A DNA stretch of 64,000 nucleotides. Origin: Enoplolaimus lenunculus. Lineage: Eukaryota > Nematoda > Enoplea > Enoplida > Thoracostomopsidae. Within the stretch, counting starts at the first letter, position 1. Each line of letters opens with the position of its first letter. The DNA lies in contig JASANG010004060.1 of assembly GCA_030248215.1 (NCBI GenBank), positions 1-64,000 on the forward strand, given 5' to 3'. A model generated the notes under the pieces. That model had not been told where the DNA came from, did not search any database, and saw only the letters and a program-made list of their open reading frames with translations. Position numbers and translations under genes: made by a program. Positions 47,901 through 55,865 of this stretch are shown here, one piece after another.

Positions 47901-50900
47901 TTCACGTACCAGATTCAAAAGTTTAATAAAGTAAACCAGTTAAAAGTTGAATCTCGCAGCATGGAAACATTCGCCCCCTCATGTCATATAAGACAGCAAA
48001 ATGACATTCGTTTAAAACTATCTCACTTCACTGTAAATTGAAGTAAATTGATTTTAATTCAGAATGCTTGAATTCCTGAGTCTGAATTAATAGGTCTTTC
48101 AGAAACTCAGCATTCTGAATTGATTGAACTTATTCTGAGTTACTTGATCAAATCACCTGGATATAAAGTCAGCTGAGAGTGAGTTAATGTTTACTGTTAC
48201 TAACTCAGAAATAACCGTAAATGACTAATTCGTTGTCTGAGTTGATTAATCAACTCTGGAACTACTTAGAGTGTAAAACTTTTTGTCCAAGAAGAGCAGC
48301 TATGGTCGGGAAATTGGTAAGTAAATATCGCGCTTGTCTCGCACATGTTACCATTGGTGCAGTTCGCACATGTAACATAGTCGACTAGTTTCATTAAAAC
48401 ACCTCGCCGAAATATAGTCTTATTCTGAGTATCGACTAAATTACCGATACAGTCCGCACTGAAAACGGACATCATAAGAGGGTTTGGTAAAAACTTCGCG
48501 CGGACATGACACATGTTTTGCGACTCGGTTTAAATTAAATTATTGTTTATATTATATTTCAGGAGCCTGATTTCAACTGCATTTTAAATACAAAAAGTCG
48601 AACAAAGGATATTAACGCGTTTACGTTAAGCTTCGATAACGTCGTTGAATATTTCGGAGTTGAAAAATGCTTTTTTGGAGGTATAAGGGTTGCGATATAC
48701 TTTTTTAATTGTTTTAATGCCGTCCGACGCCTTCCGTTACCCGTACGGCGCCATCCGTCAACGGTACTGCCCAACAACGGTGTCGTCTGTCGAGGACGTT
48801 GTCCATCACCGTGCGTCACGGTGCGGTTTCGTACGCGAATTACTTACGTACGATACCGCATGGTGACGGACGGTGATGAACGGTGCTGTACGATGACGGA
48901 CTGCGCCGTACTGATGACGGAAGGTGACAGACGGCGCGGTTAGACAGGAACAGCGCAACCTTTAGTTGATGCTAGGTGGTTTTGAACCGGTAGGCGAGTT
49001 TATTAAAGTGTTCAACTTACCGCGATTAAACTTGAATGTACTTGAAATATTTTAAGGTCAGCAACCACTGCGCTAGTATACTGTAACACAGCGAACCCAG
49101 AAATTCAAATCGGTCGGCACTCCGGGGAACGACTGCCTAACTAAGTTCGAAGGTTACCAAAGCAAACACAAACGGCTAATTCTCTTACAATAAAATGACA
49201 CGGGGCGCCTACTGAATCAAATCAAGTTGATAGCCCCACGCCCAAAATTGACTCCGTACACAATATTCAGAAAACTCCGTAGAGCACAGATCGTGCTAAC
49301 GCAAAATTCGCTACATACCACTGACGCCCCAAATTAAAATAAAGTGTAAGATTTTGACTCCTTTACAGGTGCAGTTCAAATAAATTGCTAAACAATGACT
49401 TCGTAACTCTTTCCAGAAATAAAACAAGTAATTTAATAACTACGGCTTCCTTACGGAGCAAAGTCGTAGATGCGCGCAGTCTGCTATAAATTACCAAGTA
49501 AAGTACCTAAGCTTACTACAATTGTCACACCAGCAAAATTTTTTATACCAAAATTTAACTTAAGCAGGCAGAAAATTTCTCGCCTACTACCGGCCGCTAG
49601 ATATCGTCTAAAATCTTCTGTGCACACCATCCGATAAGTATTCTCTAAGTGCGACTTCACGCGCAAACCTTATAAACAATAAAAAAACCTAGGGTAAGTT
49701 AAACCAATCAGTATAAAAACCAGTCGCACACGTCGCACAAAAAAATTCGGGCAGCGATTTGCTCTCGTACAACTCCGAGCCCCCGAACCCAACTTGTTCA
49801 GCGCTTATATATCCGTAAACCGAAAGGTTAATTGAGTTCTAGGAATTTTAAGATAAAAATTTAAAATTTTTCAAAACTGTTGAAAAACCACTAAATTTAA
49901 CTTAAAATTCCTAGAACTCAATTAACCTTTCGGTTTACGGATATATAAGCGCTGAACAAGTTGGGTTCGGGGGCTCGGAGTTGTACGAGAGCAAATCGCT
50001 GCCCGAATTTTTTTGTGCGACGTGTGCGACTGGTTTTTATACTGATTGGTTTAACTTACCCTAGGTTTTTTTATTGTTTATAAGGTTTGCGCGTGAAGTC
50101 GCACTTAGAGAATACCTATCGGATGGTGTGCACAGAAGATTTTAGACGATATTTAGCGGCCGGTAGTAGGCGAGAAATTTTCTGCCTGCTTAAGTTAAAT
50201 TTTGGTATAAAAAATTTTGCTGGTGTGACAATTGTAGTAAGCTTAGGTACTTTATTTGGTAATTTATAGCAGACTGCGCGCATCTACGACTTTGCTCCGT
50301 AAGGAAGCCGTAGTTATTAAATTACTTGTTTTATTTCTGGAAAGAGTTACAAAGTCATTGTTTAGCAATTTATTTGAACTGCACCTGTAAAGGAGTCAAA
50401 ATCTTACACTTTATTTTAATTTGGGGCGTCAGTGGTACGTAGCGAATTTTGCGTTAGCACGATCTGTGCTCTACGGAGTTTTCTGAATATTGTGTACGGA
50501 GTCAATTTTGGGCGTGGGGTTATCAACTTGATTTGATTCAGTAGGCGCCCCGTGTCATTTTATTGTAAGAGAATTAGCCGTTTGTGTTTGCTTTGGTAAC
50601 CTTCGAACTTAGTTAGGCAGTCGTTCCCCGGAGTGCCGACCGATTTGAATTTCTGGGTTCGCTGTGTTACATTTGGAGGTCCCACCGAGATACTAGTTTT
50701 CTTAACCGGTAAACAAGCTTTGGTCAAAAATTTTGCCCGAGTGCTAACCTTTACCCCTTTTAAAGAACGTTCAGTTTGTTTTGTAAAAAATAACGGCTCG
50801 ATACAAATTACGCAGTACTGGTGTCTTAGAATCCAGCGACGACGATTCTGAATTTTCTGAACCCCTCGATAGTAACTCCCACCTTGTGTTACAATACAAT

Positions 50901-53900
50901 GACACCAGATTAATAGCCAAACTGTGATACATGCTCCAACGGTTTAAGACTCCGGAAGCTGTGTTTGAAATGTTAGCATGCATTCTCAAATGCGTGTAGC
51001 ACCTATTACCAGTTAGTGATATGTCCTATAACTTTGGAACCAGCGTGTGGTGTAGGTTCGAAATCCAGCACATTGTTCGCATTTGATTTTCTCTTGCTTT
51101 TCTACTTATTTTGAGATCTGCAATTTTCAAAATTGCTTGCAAGTCATTAAAAACCATTGAATGCCTCTCCTGAAAAGTTTTTAGCTCCTCCTAGCAAGGT
51201 GAGATGGCTACGGTCCTGTTCGCTAACTGATGATAAGTGCAAATTTGAATTTCGAACTTTGAAAACGCTCAACTGACATCGAAATAAATTTTGTTGTGTT
51301 TTGTTTTCAGCCCACAAACTGATCCGGTATTGGATTTATGTTTGTATTAACTTCAGCGGTAGTTTTCCAATGAATTAAACAATAGTCAGTTGTTAATGAT
51401 AAGAGCCCATATCCTCAATGCAATTATTATTTGTTTATCAACTGCAGTTTACAATTTTCAGCGACTGAAATTGCAAATTTAGTCACAGATTCGCGCCGAC
51501 TTCAAGAAATCAAAGATATGATATCTCAGGCAGACGAACAACGTGTGAATTTTCGATCCGGTGGAGATTTCAGATCTCATCCAGAGTTTAAAATTGACGT
51601 TTCGCATTCGATTGACGCACCGCCTATGCGCTATAGAACAAGGTATATGAAGTAATTTGTTGCTCGAATGTGTATAGCATCTATTACCATAGTTGCGGTT
51701 GTTATAGGCAAAATTGAAAACAAGTAAACGAACGATATATAATTTAAAAATTTAACACCACATTTTGCAATAAAATTAACCTAAATATTTCAAAATTTTT
51801 GCATCAGCAAATACCCATACCACAGTCGCAAGTTTTAAAATCTATTACTTACTGTTGATAGGTGCTATGCAGGAGCGAGATTACTGCTGTTTATTTGCGA
51901 AAACCGCTTATATGTCTGTAGACCATCAAACATGTGCTCATTCACAAATTCATTAACAGTTGAGGTCCAAGTTGTGAGAGAATTTGTGAAACTTCGAGAT
52001 GCCATGTTTTGACAGACGGGATATAAGCGCGATTCCGGTTCCGGTAGGAGAATCTGGCAACTAACACTATCCAGTAGTGGCATTGAATATGCTATTTTTC
52101 ACCTGATTTTCATGTACCCTCGGTGTTGATAACCTTGAGTGTCAAAACACCAAGTTGAACTTCTAAAGACCATGATAGGTCAAAGTATTGAAAGAGTCCC
52201 TTACAGTAGTATAAGAATACTTCTAAGCGTATGCCTAACCGCATAAACGAGTTTATACCTATACCTAAACCTAATCCTAAGCCTAAGCAAACAATAGTAA
52301 AAACGTTCCGCTCCTGAACTTTACATATACCTAAAAGCAAAAAATAGTCTAATGCGTAAACTTACACTATTGCCGTCTCGAAGAAAAACGTTCCGCTCCT
52401 GATCTTTACACGTGCCTATGAACTCTTTAGATTCTAACTAATAATTAGTACGAGTATGACGCTACCGAAATCAAGATGCAAAGCGGAGCTGGATTATACC
52501 GGGATTGGAATCGGAACAGTAAATTTATACCGGATTGCACCCTGACCGAAATCGAAGAATTTCCAAGAGTTTCTTTATAATAGTTGCTGAACTCTGCAAA
52601 TTAAGCAGTAAAAACATTGAATGTTAAAGTGTTTGTTTACAAATGCTTAAATAAGACCGTATGCTAATGATAGATCAAGCGAGATTATTGAAAAATTATA
52701 ATTTTTAGCACTAATTTTAATCATAGAAACACGGTAGTGTTTCTATATATGATTCCCGCATCTTAAATGCAGGTATTTCCAAGAATAATTCTACCGCGAA
52801 ATGCAAATTAGGAATCCGATATTATAGGAAGCCATCTTATTTCATAATACACCCGGTACTTCTCTATTTTTTGATCAGCACGTAGTTGTTTATGTTACGT
52901 GTGACGCCCAGTTGGTCAGTGCTTTCATGGAAACAGTGCAAAAGTTATCCACTTTTGGTTCAACAGAATTAGCACGTTAGCTATATAATTTTAGATTAAT
53001 TGTTTTAATATTAGAAATTTGTCGAAGTTCGATTATTGTATATGATCTGTTCGAAGACTCCATGAGATTACGGGAAATGAAGAATAACACAGTTCGAACG
53101 TGTTAGCTTTCAAGGAATCTAACTTAATCCTTTATAACAAACCAGCCGTATACAAGTTATGTAAATATTCATCCGTGTCAAAGTAATTCATTGACCAGGA
53201 TCCAGGATGAACTATTATTAAACAAAAATCATGGTAACGCGCAAGACAAATTCTTTTGTATTCAGAGTAAATTTTTTGAACGAAAACAATACAAATTATG
53301 ACATTAATTTAGTTTGTATAATGGTGGGCTTGTATTGCGCTGTGTAAATGATCAAGACTTCGGTAAATTTTAAACCATATACAAAAATGATCTCATCGGT
53401 ATCAAATGCTAAATTATCTTAACACATAGTGTCTGGTATTGGTTGTTAGTTGATGCACATTCAGATTATTTGAAACAAAACATATTTTTTGATTTTGAGT
53501 TTCTGTAGTTTCGACATTCTAGTAAAGGAACTATATTTAACTGTCACTTGATTATTTTGAAGTTTTTACTATACCGTGTAAAACTTGGTCAAACTTTGTT
53601 TCGTTACAAAATATAAGTCAATGCAAATTTCATTTCAAAATCGAAGTATACACAAACATAGGTAATACATAGCTAGTCGACAATATATGTTGCAAGATGG
53701 TTGGGAAAGAATATGGTGTAGAGAACGGGGCTTTCACTCAAAAGATTCGGTTTGTTGCCTTTAGGGTTATATGCCTACTGATAGAACCACTTATTATTAT
53801 TTCTAACCCAATACGCATCTGATATTAACTTCCGAGATATGTCTAGCTCAATTATTAACGAGGTTAGTTGCGTAAAAGCTTAAATTTATCAAATAATCAA

Positions 53901-54225
53901 ATTCTGTTTTTCGATTGATTGAAGCAAACATAAAGAATTTAATAAAATCATGTCCGTATAATTAGATATTTATATTACGAAGGATCCTACCTGAGTTCCT
54001 GCTAAAATACGTGTGAATAGCTTTGAGAATTGAATGTGCATTTTACACGGTCGGAATATTAAATACAGGCGGTAATACTATGTGCAAAGGCCAGAAGCAT
54101 ACATTTTAAAGCGAAAACTGATTTTTGTGTCATATTTCTATTCGCCTCTCTGCAGATTGTTCCCGTTTATCTTCCTGGCAATGCTACACCTCCTGGCAAT
54201 GCTGCACTCCCATTCAGCTTACTAA
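35958..54225 (+). CDS. Large secreted/surface protein with three PAN/Apple domains (about 10 exons)
   Basis: Exons: 35958-36066, 38247-38432, 38747-41572, 43215-43313, 44142-44266, 46363-46522, 47073-47248, 48563-48680, 51462-51642 and, tentatively, 54156-54225. Phases agree at each join, giving about 1349 residues. Residues 1-20 form a signal peptide (MVKWFILLELLSLGAVF). A long low-complexity Ser/Thr region follows, with a duplicated unit near 278-345 (TRVGTDQ ... ESFDL..NWL), then a Pro/His/Arg-rich stalk at about 823-925. PAN domains span about 948-1039, 1075-1166 and 1175-1263, each with paired Cys helices (HCLQLCL, KCSNACL, DCIEICL). KRKR after PAN1 could be a furin site. Such domains bind proteins or sugars outside the cell, and nematode cuticle proteins use them. 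The last exon is uncertain: its frame encodes LFPFIFLAMLHLLAML, a possible GPI signal or membrane tail. Introns hold about a dozen mobile elements. Confidence 0.82.
36529..36684 (-). mobile_element. TTAGGC-bearing element, GTTACTTTAAGGGGCG family
   Basis: In PAN intron 1, inverted relative to 24752-24936. GGCCATTGTTACTTTAAGG at the left, AACATGGGCC at the right, and about four CCTAAG units inside. Confidence 0.7.
36897..37226 (+). CDS. Open frame in PAN intron 1, unknown product
   Basis: 109 codons without recognisable family (contains KYYASGFEIGRSIRHIDRRK and YKVVHVDILGWRKRS). Codon composition looks coding-like against its AT-rich flanks, and it ends at an in-frame TAG. An acceptor-like TTTTTAG sits just before it, and splicing there from PAN exon 1 would keep frame, which would give a short secreted protein of about 146 residues. 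It may instead be a fragment of an inserted gene. No ATG starts the frame. Confidence 0.3.
   Translation: MLVKRYFRININAVNKSAKNWFVFLTRVLIPKYYASGFEIGRSIRHIDRRKIAHKIRFLFYHENYSSLGYKVVHVDILGWRKRSATLTFLNRDGTQSTTRSSVKNLEKS
37681..38111. mobile_element. CTGTAGTGACCC inverted-repeat element
   Basis: 431 bp with ends CTGTAGTGACCCGAA and TTTGGGTCACTACAG in PAN intron 1. The interior has repeated GGACT and ATTAGG words. Its right end lies 135 bp before exon 2. Confidence 0.75.
41573..43214 (+). other. PAN intron 3 with one GC-rich patch
   Basis: Donor AAAA|GTGAGT, acceptor GTTTTAG|GAAAAC. 42077-42216 is a TTAGGC-bearing element. 42380-42780 is locally GC-rich, with open frames on both strands, and matches nothing I recognise. 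Confidence 0.6.
42077..42216 (+). mobile_element. TTAGGC-bearing element, CCGGCCCTGTTC family (compact copy)
   Basis: 140 bp: CATGTATAAAACAGGGCCGG, then three perfect TTAGGC units, then CCGGCCATGTTCTATACATG. This is the clearest copy and defines the family's structure. Confidence 0.85.
43866..44118. mobile_element. CACTGTAAATTCC-family MITE near a splice acceptor
   Basis: Ends 23 bp before PAN exon 5 (44142), so the acceptor's branch region must lie inside or against the element. Confidence 0.8.
44398..44512. mobile_element. Deleted CACTGTAAATTCC-family MITE
   Basis: A 115-bp copy retaining both ends (CACTGTAAATTCC, GGAATTTACAGTG) with the centre missing. Confidence 0.8.
44592..44843. mobile_element. 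CACTGTAAATTCC-family MITE
   Basis: Full-length copy in PAN intron 5, about 80 bp after the deleted copy; the right end is slightly decayed (GGAATTTACAGGC). Confidence 0.8.
45172..45434 (-). mobile_element. PiggyBac-type MITE with tRNA-like core (solo copy)
   Basis: Again 263 bp, with TTAA at 45168-45171 and 45435-45438. Minus-strand A box TAGCTGAGTGGTGATGG and B box AGTTCGAATCC are both intact. It lies in PAN intron 5 and confirms the element length independently of the array near 2.2-3.2 kb. Confidence 0.88.
45589..45803 (+). mobile_element. TTAGGC-bearing element, GTTACTTTAAGGGGCG family
   Basis: Ends GGCCCATGTTACTTTAAGG and ACTTTAAAGTAGCATTGGCC. Its core AACACATTTTTGC(A/T)ACGCTT is duplicated, giving two TTAGGC runs. 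Confidence 0.75.
48029..48273. mobile_element. CACTGTAAATTCC-family MITE (diverged)
   Basis: In PAN intron 7. Left end CACTGTAAATTG; right end decayed to CTTAGAGTG. Confidence 0.65.
48684..48964. mobile_element. GC-rich CCGTCCGTCACC element next to a splice donor
   Basis: Starts TAAGGGTTGCGATATACTT three bases into PAN intron 8 and ends near CAGCGCAACCTTTAG. About 280 bp of ACGG/CCGT words, the longest copy here. Confidence 0.7.
49082..50671. repeat. Giant palindrome: two 771-bp arms around a 48-bp loop
   Basis: 49082-49852 and 49901-50671 are reverse complements, centred between 49876 and 49877. Only about five mismatches were noticed by eye, so the arms are over 99% identical. The outer ends are TGTAACACAGC and its complement. 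No clear target duplication was found. Each arm contains the same meaningless 60-codon frame. It sits in PAN intron 8. It may be a young foldback-type element or an inverted duplication; an assembly artefact is also possible. Confidence 0.9.
50992..51127 (+). mobile_element. tRNA-derived SINE-like copy
   Basis: A-box-like ACCAGTTAGTGATATGTC and B box GGTTCGAAATCC, then the GCATTTGATTTTCTCTTGC ... TTTTGAGATCTG tail shared with 3296-3428. A stub of the family follows at 51667-51700. Confidence 0.6.
51643..54155 (+). other. Proposed last PAN intron, 2.5 kb
   Basis: Contains decayed CCTAAGC words (52205-52290) and a CGGATTGCACC repeat end near 52540. No further PAN exon, PWWP-like motif or other coding segment was recognised, but a small exon could be missed. 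Confidence 0.45.
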
Positions 54226-54247
54226 AACAAATGTCACGTCATTGCAG

Positions 54248-55856
54248 GCCAACAGTCGTTTAAGTGCTCAAGATGAACTACAATATATGGACGAATTATC
54301 AATATTAGAATCACGTATAAATCGTTCACTCAGTGCCGACAACCATGATTTCGTTGCGTTTTTTCAAAGCATTAATCGATGCCTAAGCATTCCGCTGACG
54401 AAAAATGTAAGATGTTTAACGTATATCTAAAGCATTTTGTACACGCTTGCGTTACACTGTTCTATGTCCACAATGCGTTTGTAACGGTAACGGACACTAA
54501 ATGTCTCAATAAAACTAAAACATTTTTACCTACGAGTTTCATAATTCATTATCCACAATCAAAAGCTAGATTATTTGCAGGTTATTTTAAAAGTGCCATC
54601 GTTTGTTGGGGTGATTGAACAATGTGCAAACTTCAAAGGATCCACTTTAGTGCAGCTGCTGTCACGAAACGTGCTCCTTCGAATTAATCGTGTATTGAAA
54701 GGCGAAAATTTTCACGTATGATATAGTTCATTAACGCAATTGAAATGAGATTGTATTTAAAACAAACTTATGACAAAATATAAATCTAACGTTTTGTGAA
54801 ACATTTAGATGCGTACTCCGTAATGTCTTTGCTATTATCTTCCCACGTATTACTACTGGTTTATACCTCTTGCTCGCTACTCTTCCTCTTCAAAACTTAC
54901 TTAAAATTATATTTTTCCGCAATCAAATAGCTTAGTTTCTACGTTTTACTTTTGTTTCTTCATCTGTTTGTACTGTATGGTAGACTACACTGGCATTCCT
55001 CTTGGATTTACTATGATTATTGTATCGCACAGGAAAATGTATTTAAAACAGAATATATAAGTTTTAATATTCTGAATTATAGAACGTTTCACATTCATCG
55101 TTATGCTACTTGCCAGCAGCATCCACAGGTCTGGACAAGGACGATTTTATATTTGGTTCGGATTCAATGAATCACGGTAAATTTGTATGCAACTGACTTC
55201 AGCAAAAAAGTGCTTAATATTTTAAAATTATTATGTTGAATCACAGCATTGTGTGCATTGCATGCTACAAATTTTAATTACCACACAGTTGTATTGCGTA
55301 GGCAATATTAAATTACATGCTTACATTGAAAAATCCATTACTTCGCATTCTGTAGTGGTTGTTATGTGCGATTTATAATAATTCCCGGTTCAGTTATGAG
55401 ATGCCACTTAAAATTATTCGCTGATTCGTTACGAATAAATTTGGACTACAGTGAATCGTTAACCTGTATTCCGCAGACTTTTAACTAAAGAATTTTATCA
55501 CTTCAGCTGTGCATGAGGTAACTGCAGATGATAATTTGGAAGGTGAAAAACGTTTAACAAAGCGTACGTTTTCCTGTTCTTCACCAATTGTCGTTGATCT
55601 GTCGCAGTCGCAGCGTTCAAAACGCCGTAAAGTTTTATCTGAATTGAGCAATCGCGAACCAACTGATGTTGCAGACCACCATACAAAGGAACACACTGAT
55701 AGATTGGCACGTGTAATGTCGCCTCAAGGTAATTGAATTTAACGTTCTTCAAGAATTTACTCAAGTACAAGCGATAACAGATTATTACTTGTTTCAACAC
55801 ATATGTTGGGTTTCCCATGACGACTAATTTTCATTGCAGTTAATGGTCTAAGTTAA
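54248..55856 (+). CDS. LEDGF/HDGF-type integrase-binding-domain protein (IBD), 3' part or PWWP-less
   Basis: Exons 54248-54406, 54581-54715, a tentative 55033-55060, about 55117-55176, 55507-55728 and 55840-55856. In-frame Met at 54287 starts MDELSILESRINRSL. The segment LSILESRINRSLSADNHD ... QCANFK aligns without gaps over 56 residues to human PSIP1 LQRIHAEIKNSLKIDNLD ... KIRRFK, including the conserved DN and FK, then GE near the end of the helix bundle. IBDs are hubs tethering MLL/menin, JPO2 and similar partners to chromatin. The tail is charged with an SKRRK nuclear signal and ends VNGLS. The 28-nt exon rests on phase arithmetic (weak GTTTTA donor). No PWWP domain was found upstream: the N-terminus is elsewhere, or the first acceptor receives a trans-spliced leader. 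Confidence 0.6.
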
Positions 55857-55865
55857 TCCCCACGT

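Noticed and set aside
48266-48514. Cys-rich minus-strand frame (DCIGNLVDTQNKT, CANCTNGNMC)
   Set aside because: It has a plausible acceptor and donor but no partner exon or family, and lies antisense in a PAN intron beside a MITE; kept only as a curiosity.
49484-50269. Two identical 60-codon frames
   Set aside because: They are the same sequence in the two palindrome arms, with no domain or splice context.
51054-51066. Possible tRNA gene (GGTTCGAAATCC B box)
   Set aside because: No closable acceptor stem, and the same arrangement is repeated at 3296-3428, so it is a SINE-like repeat.
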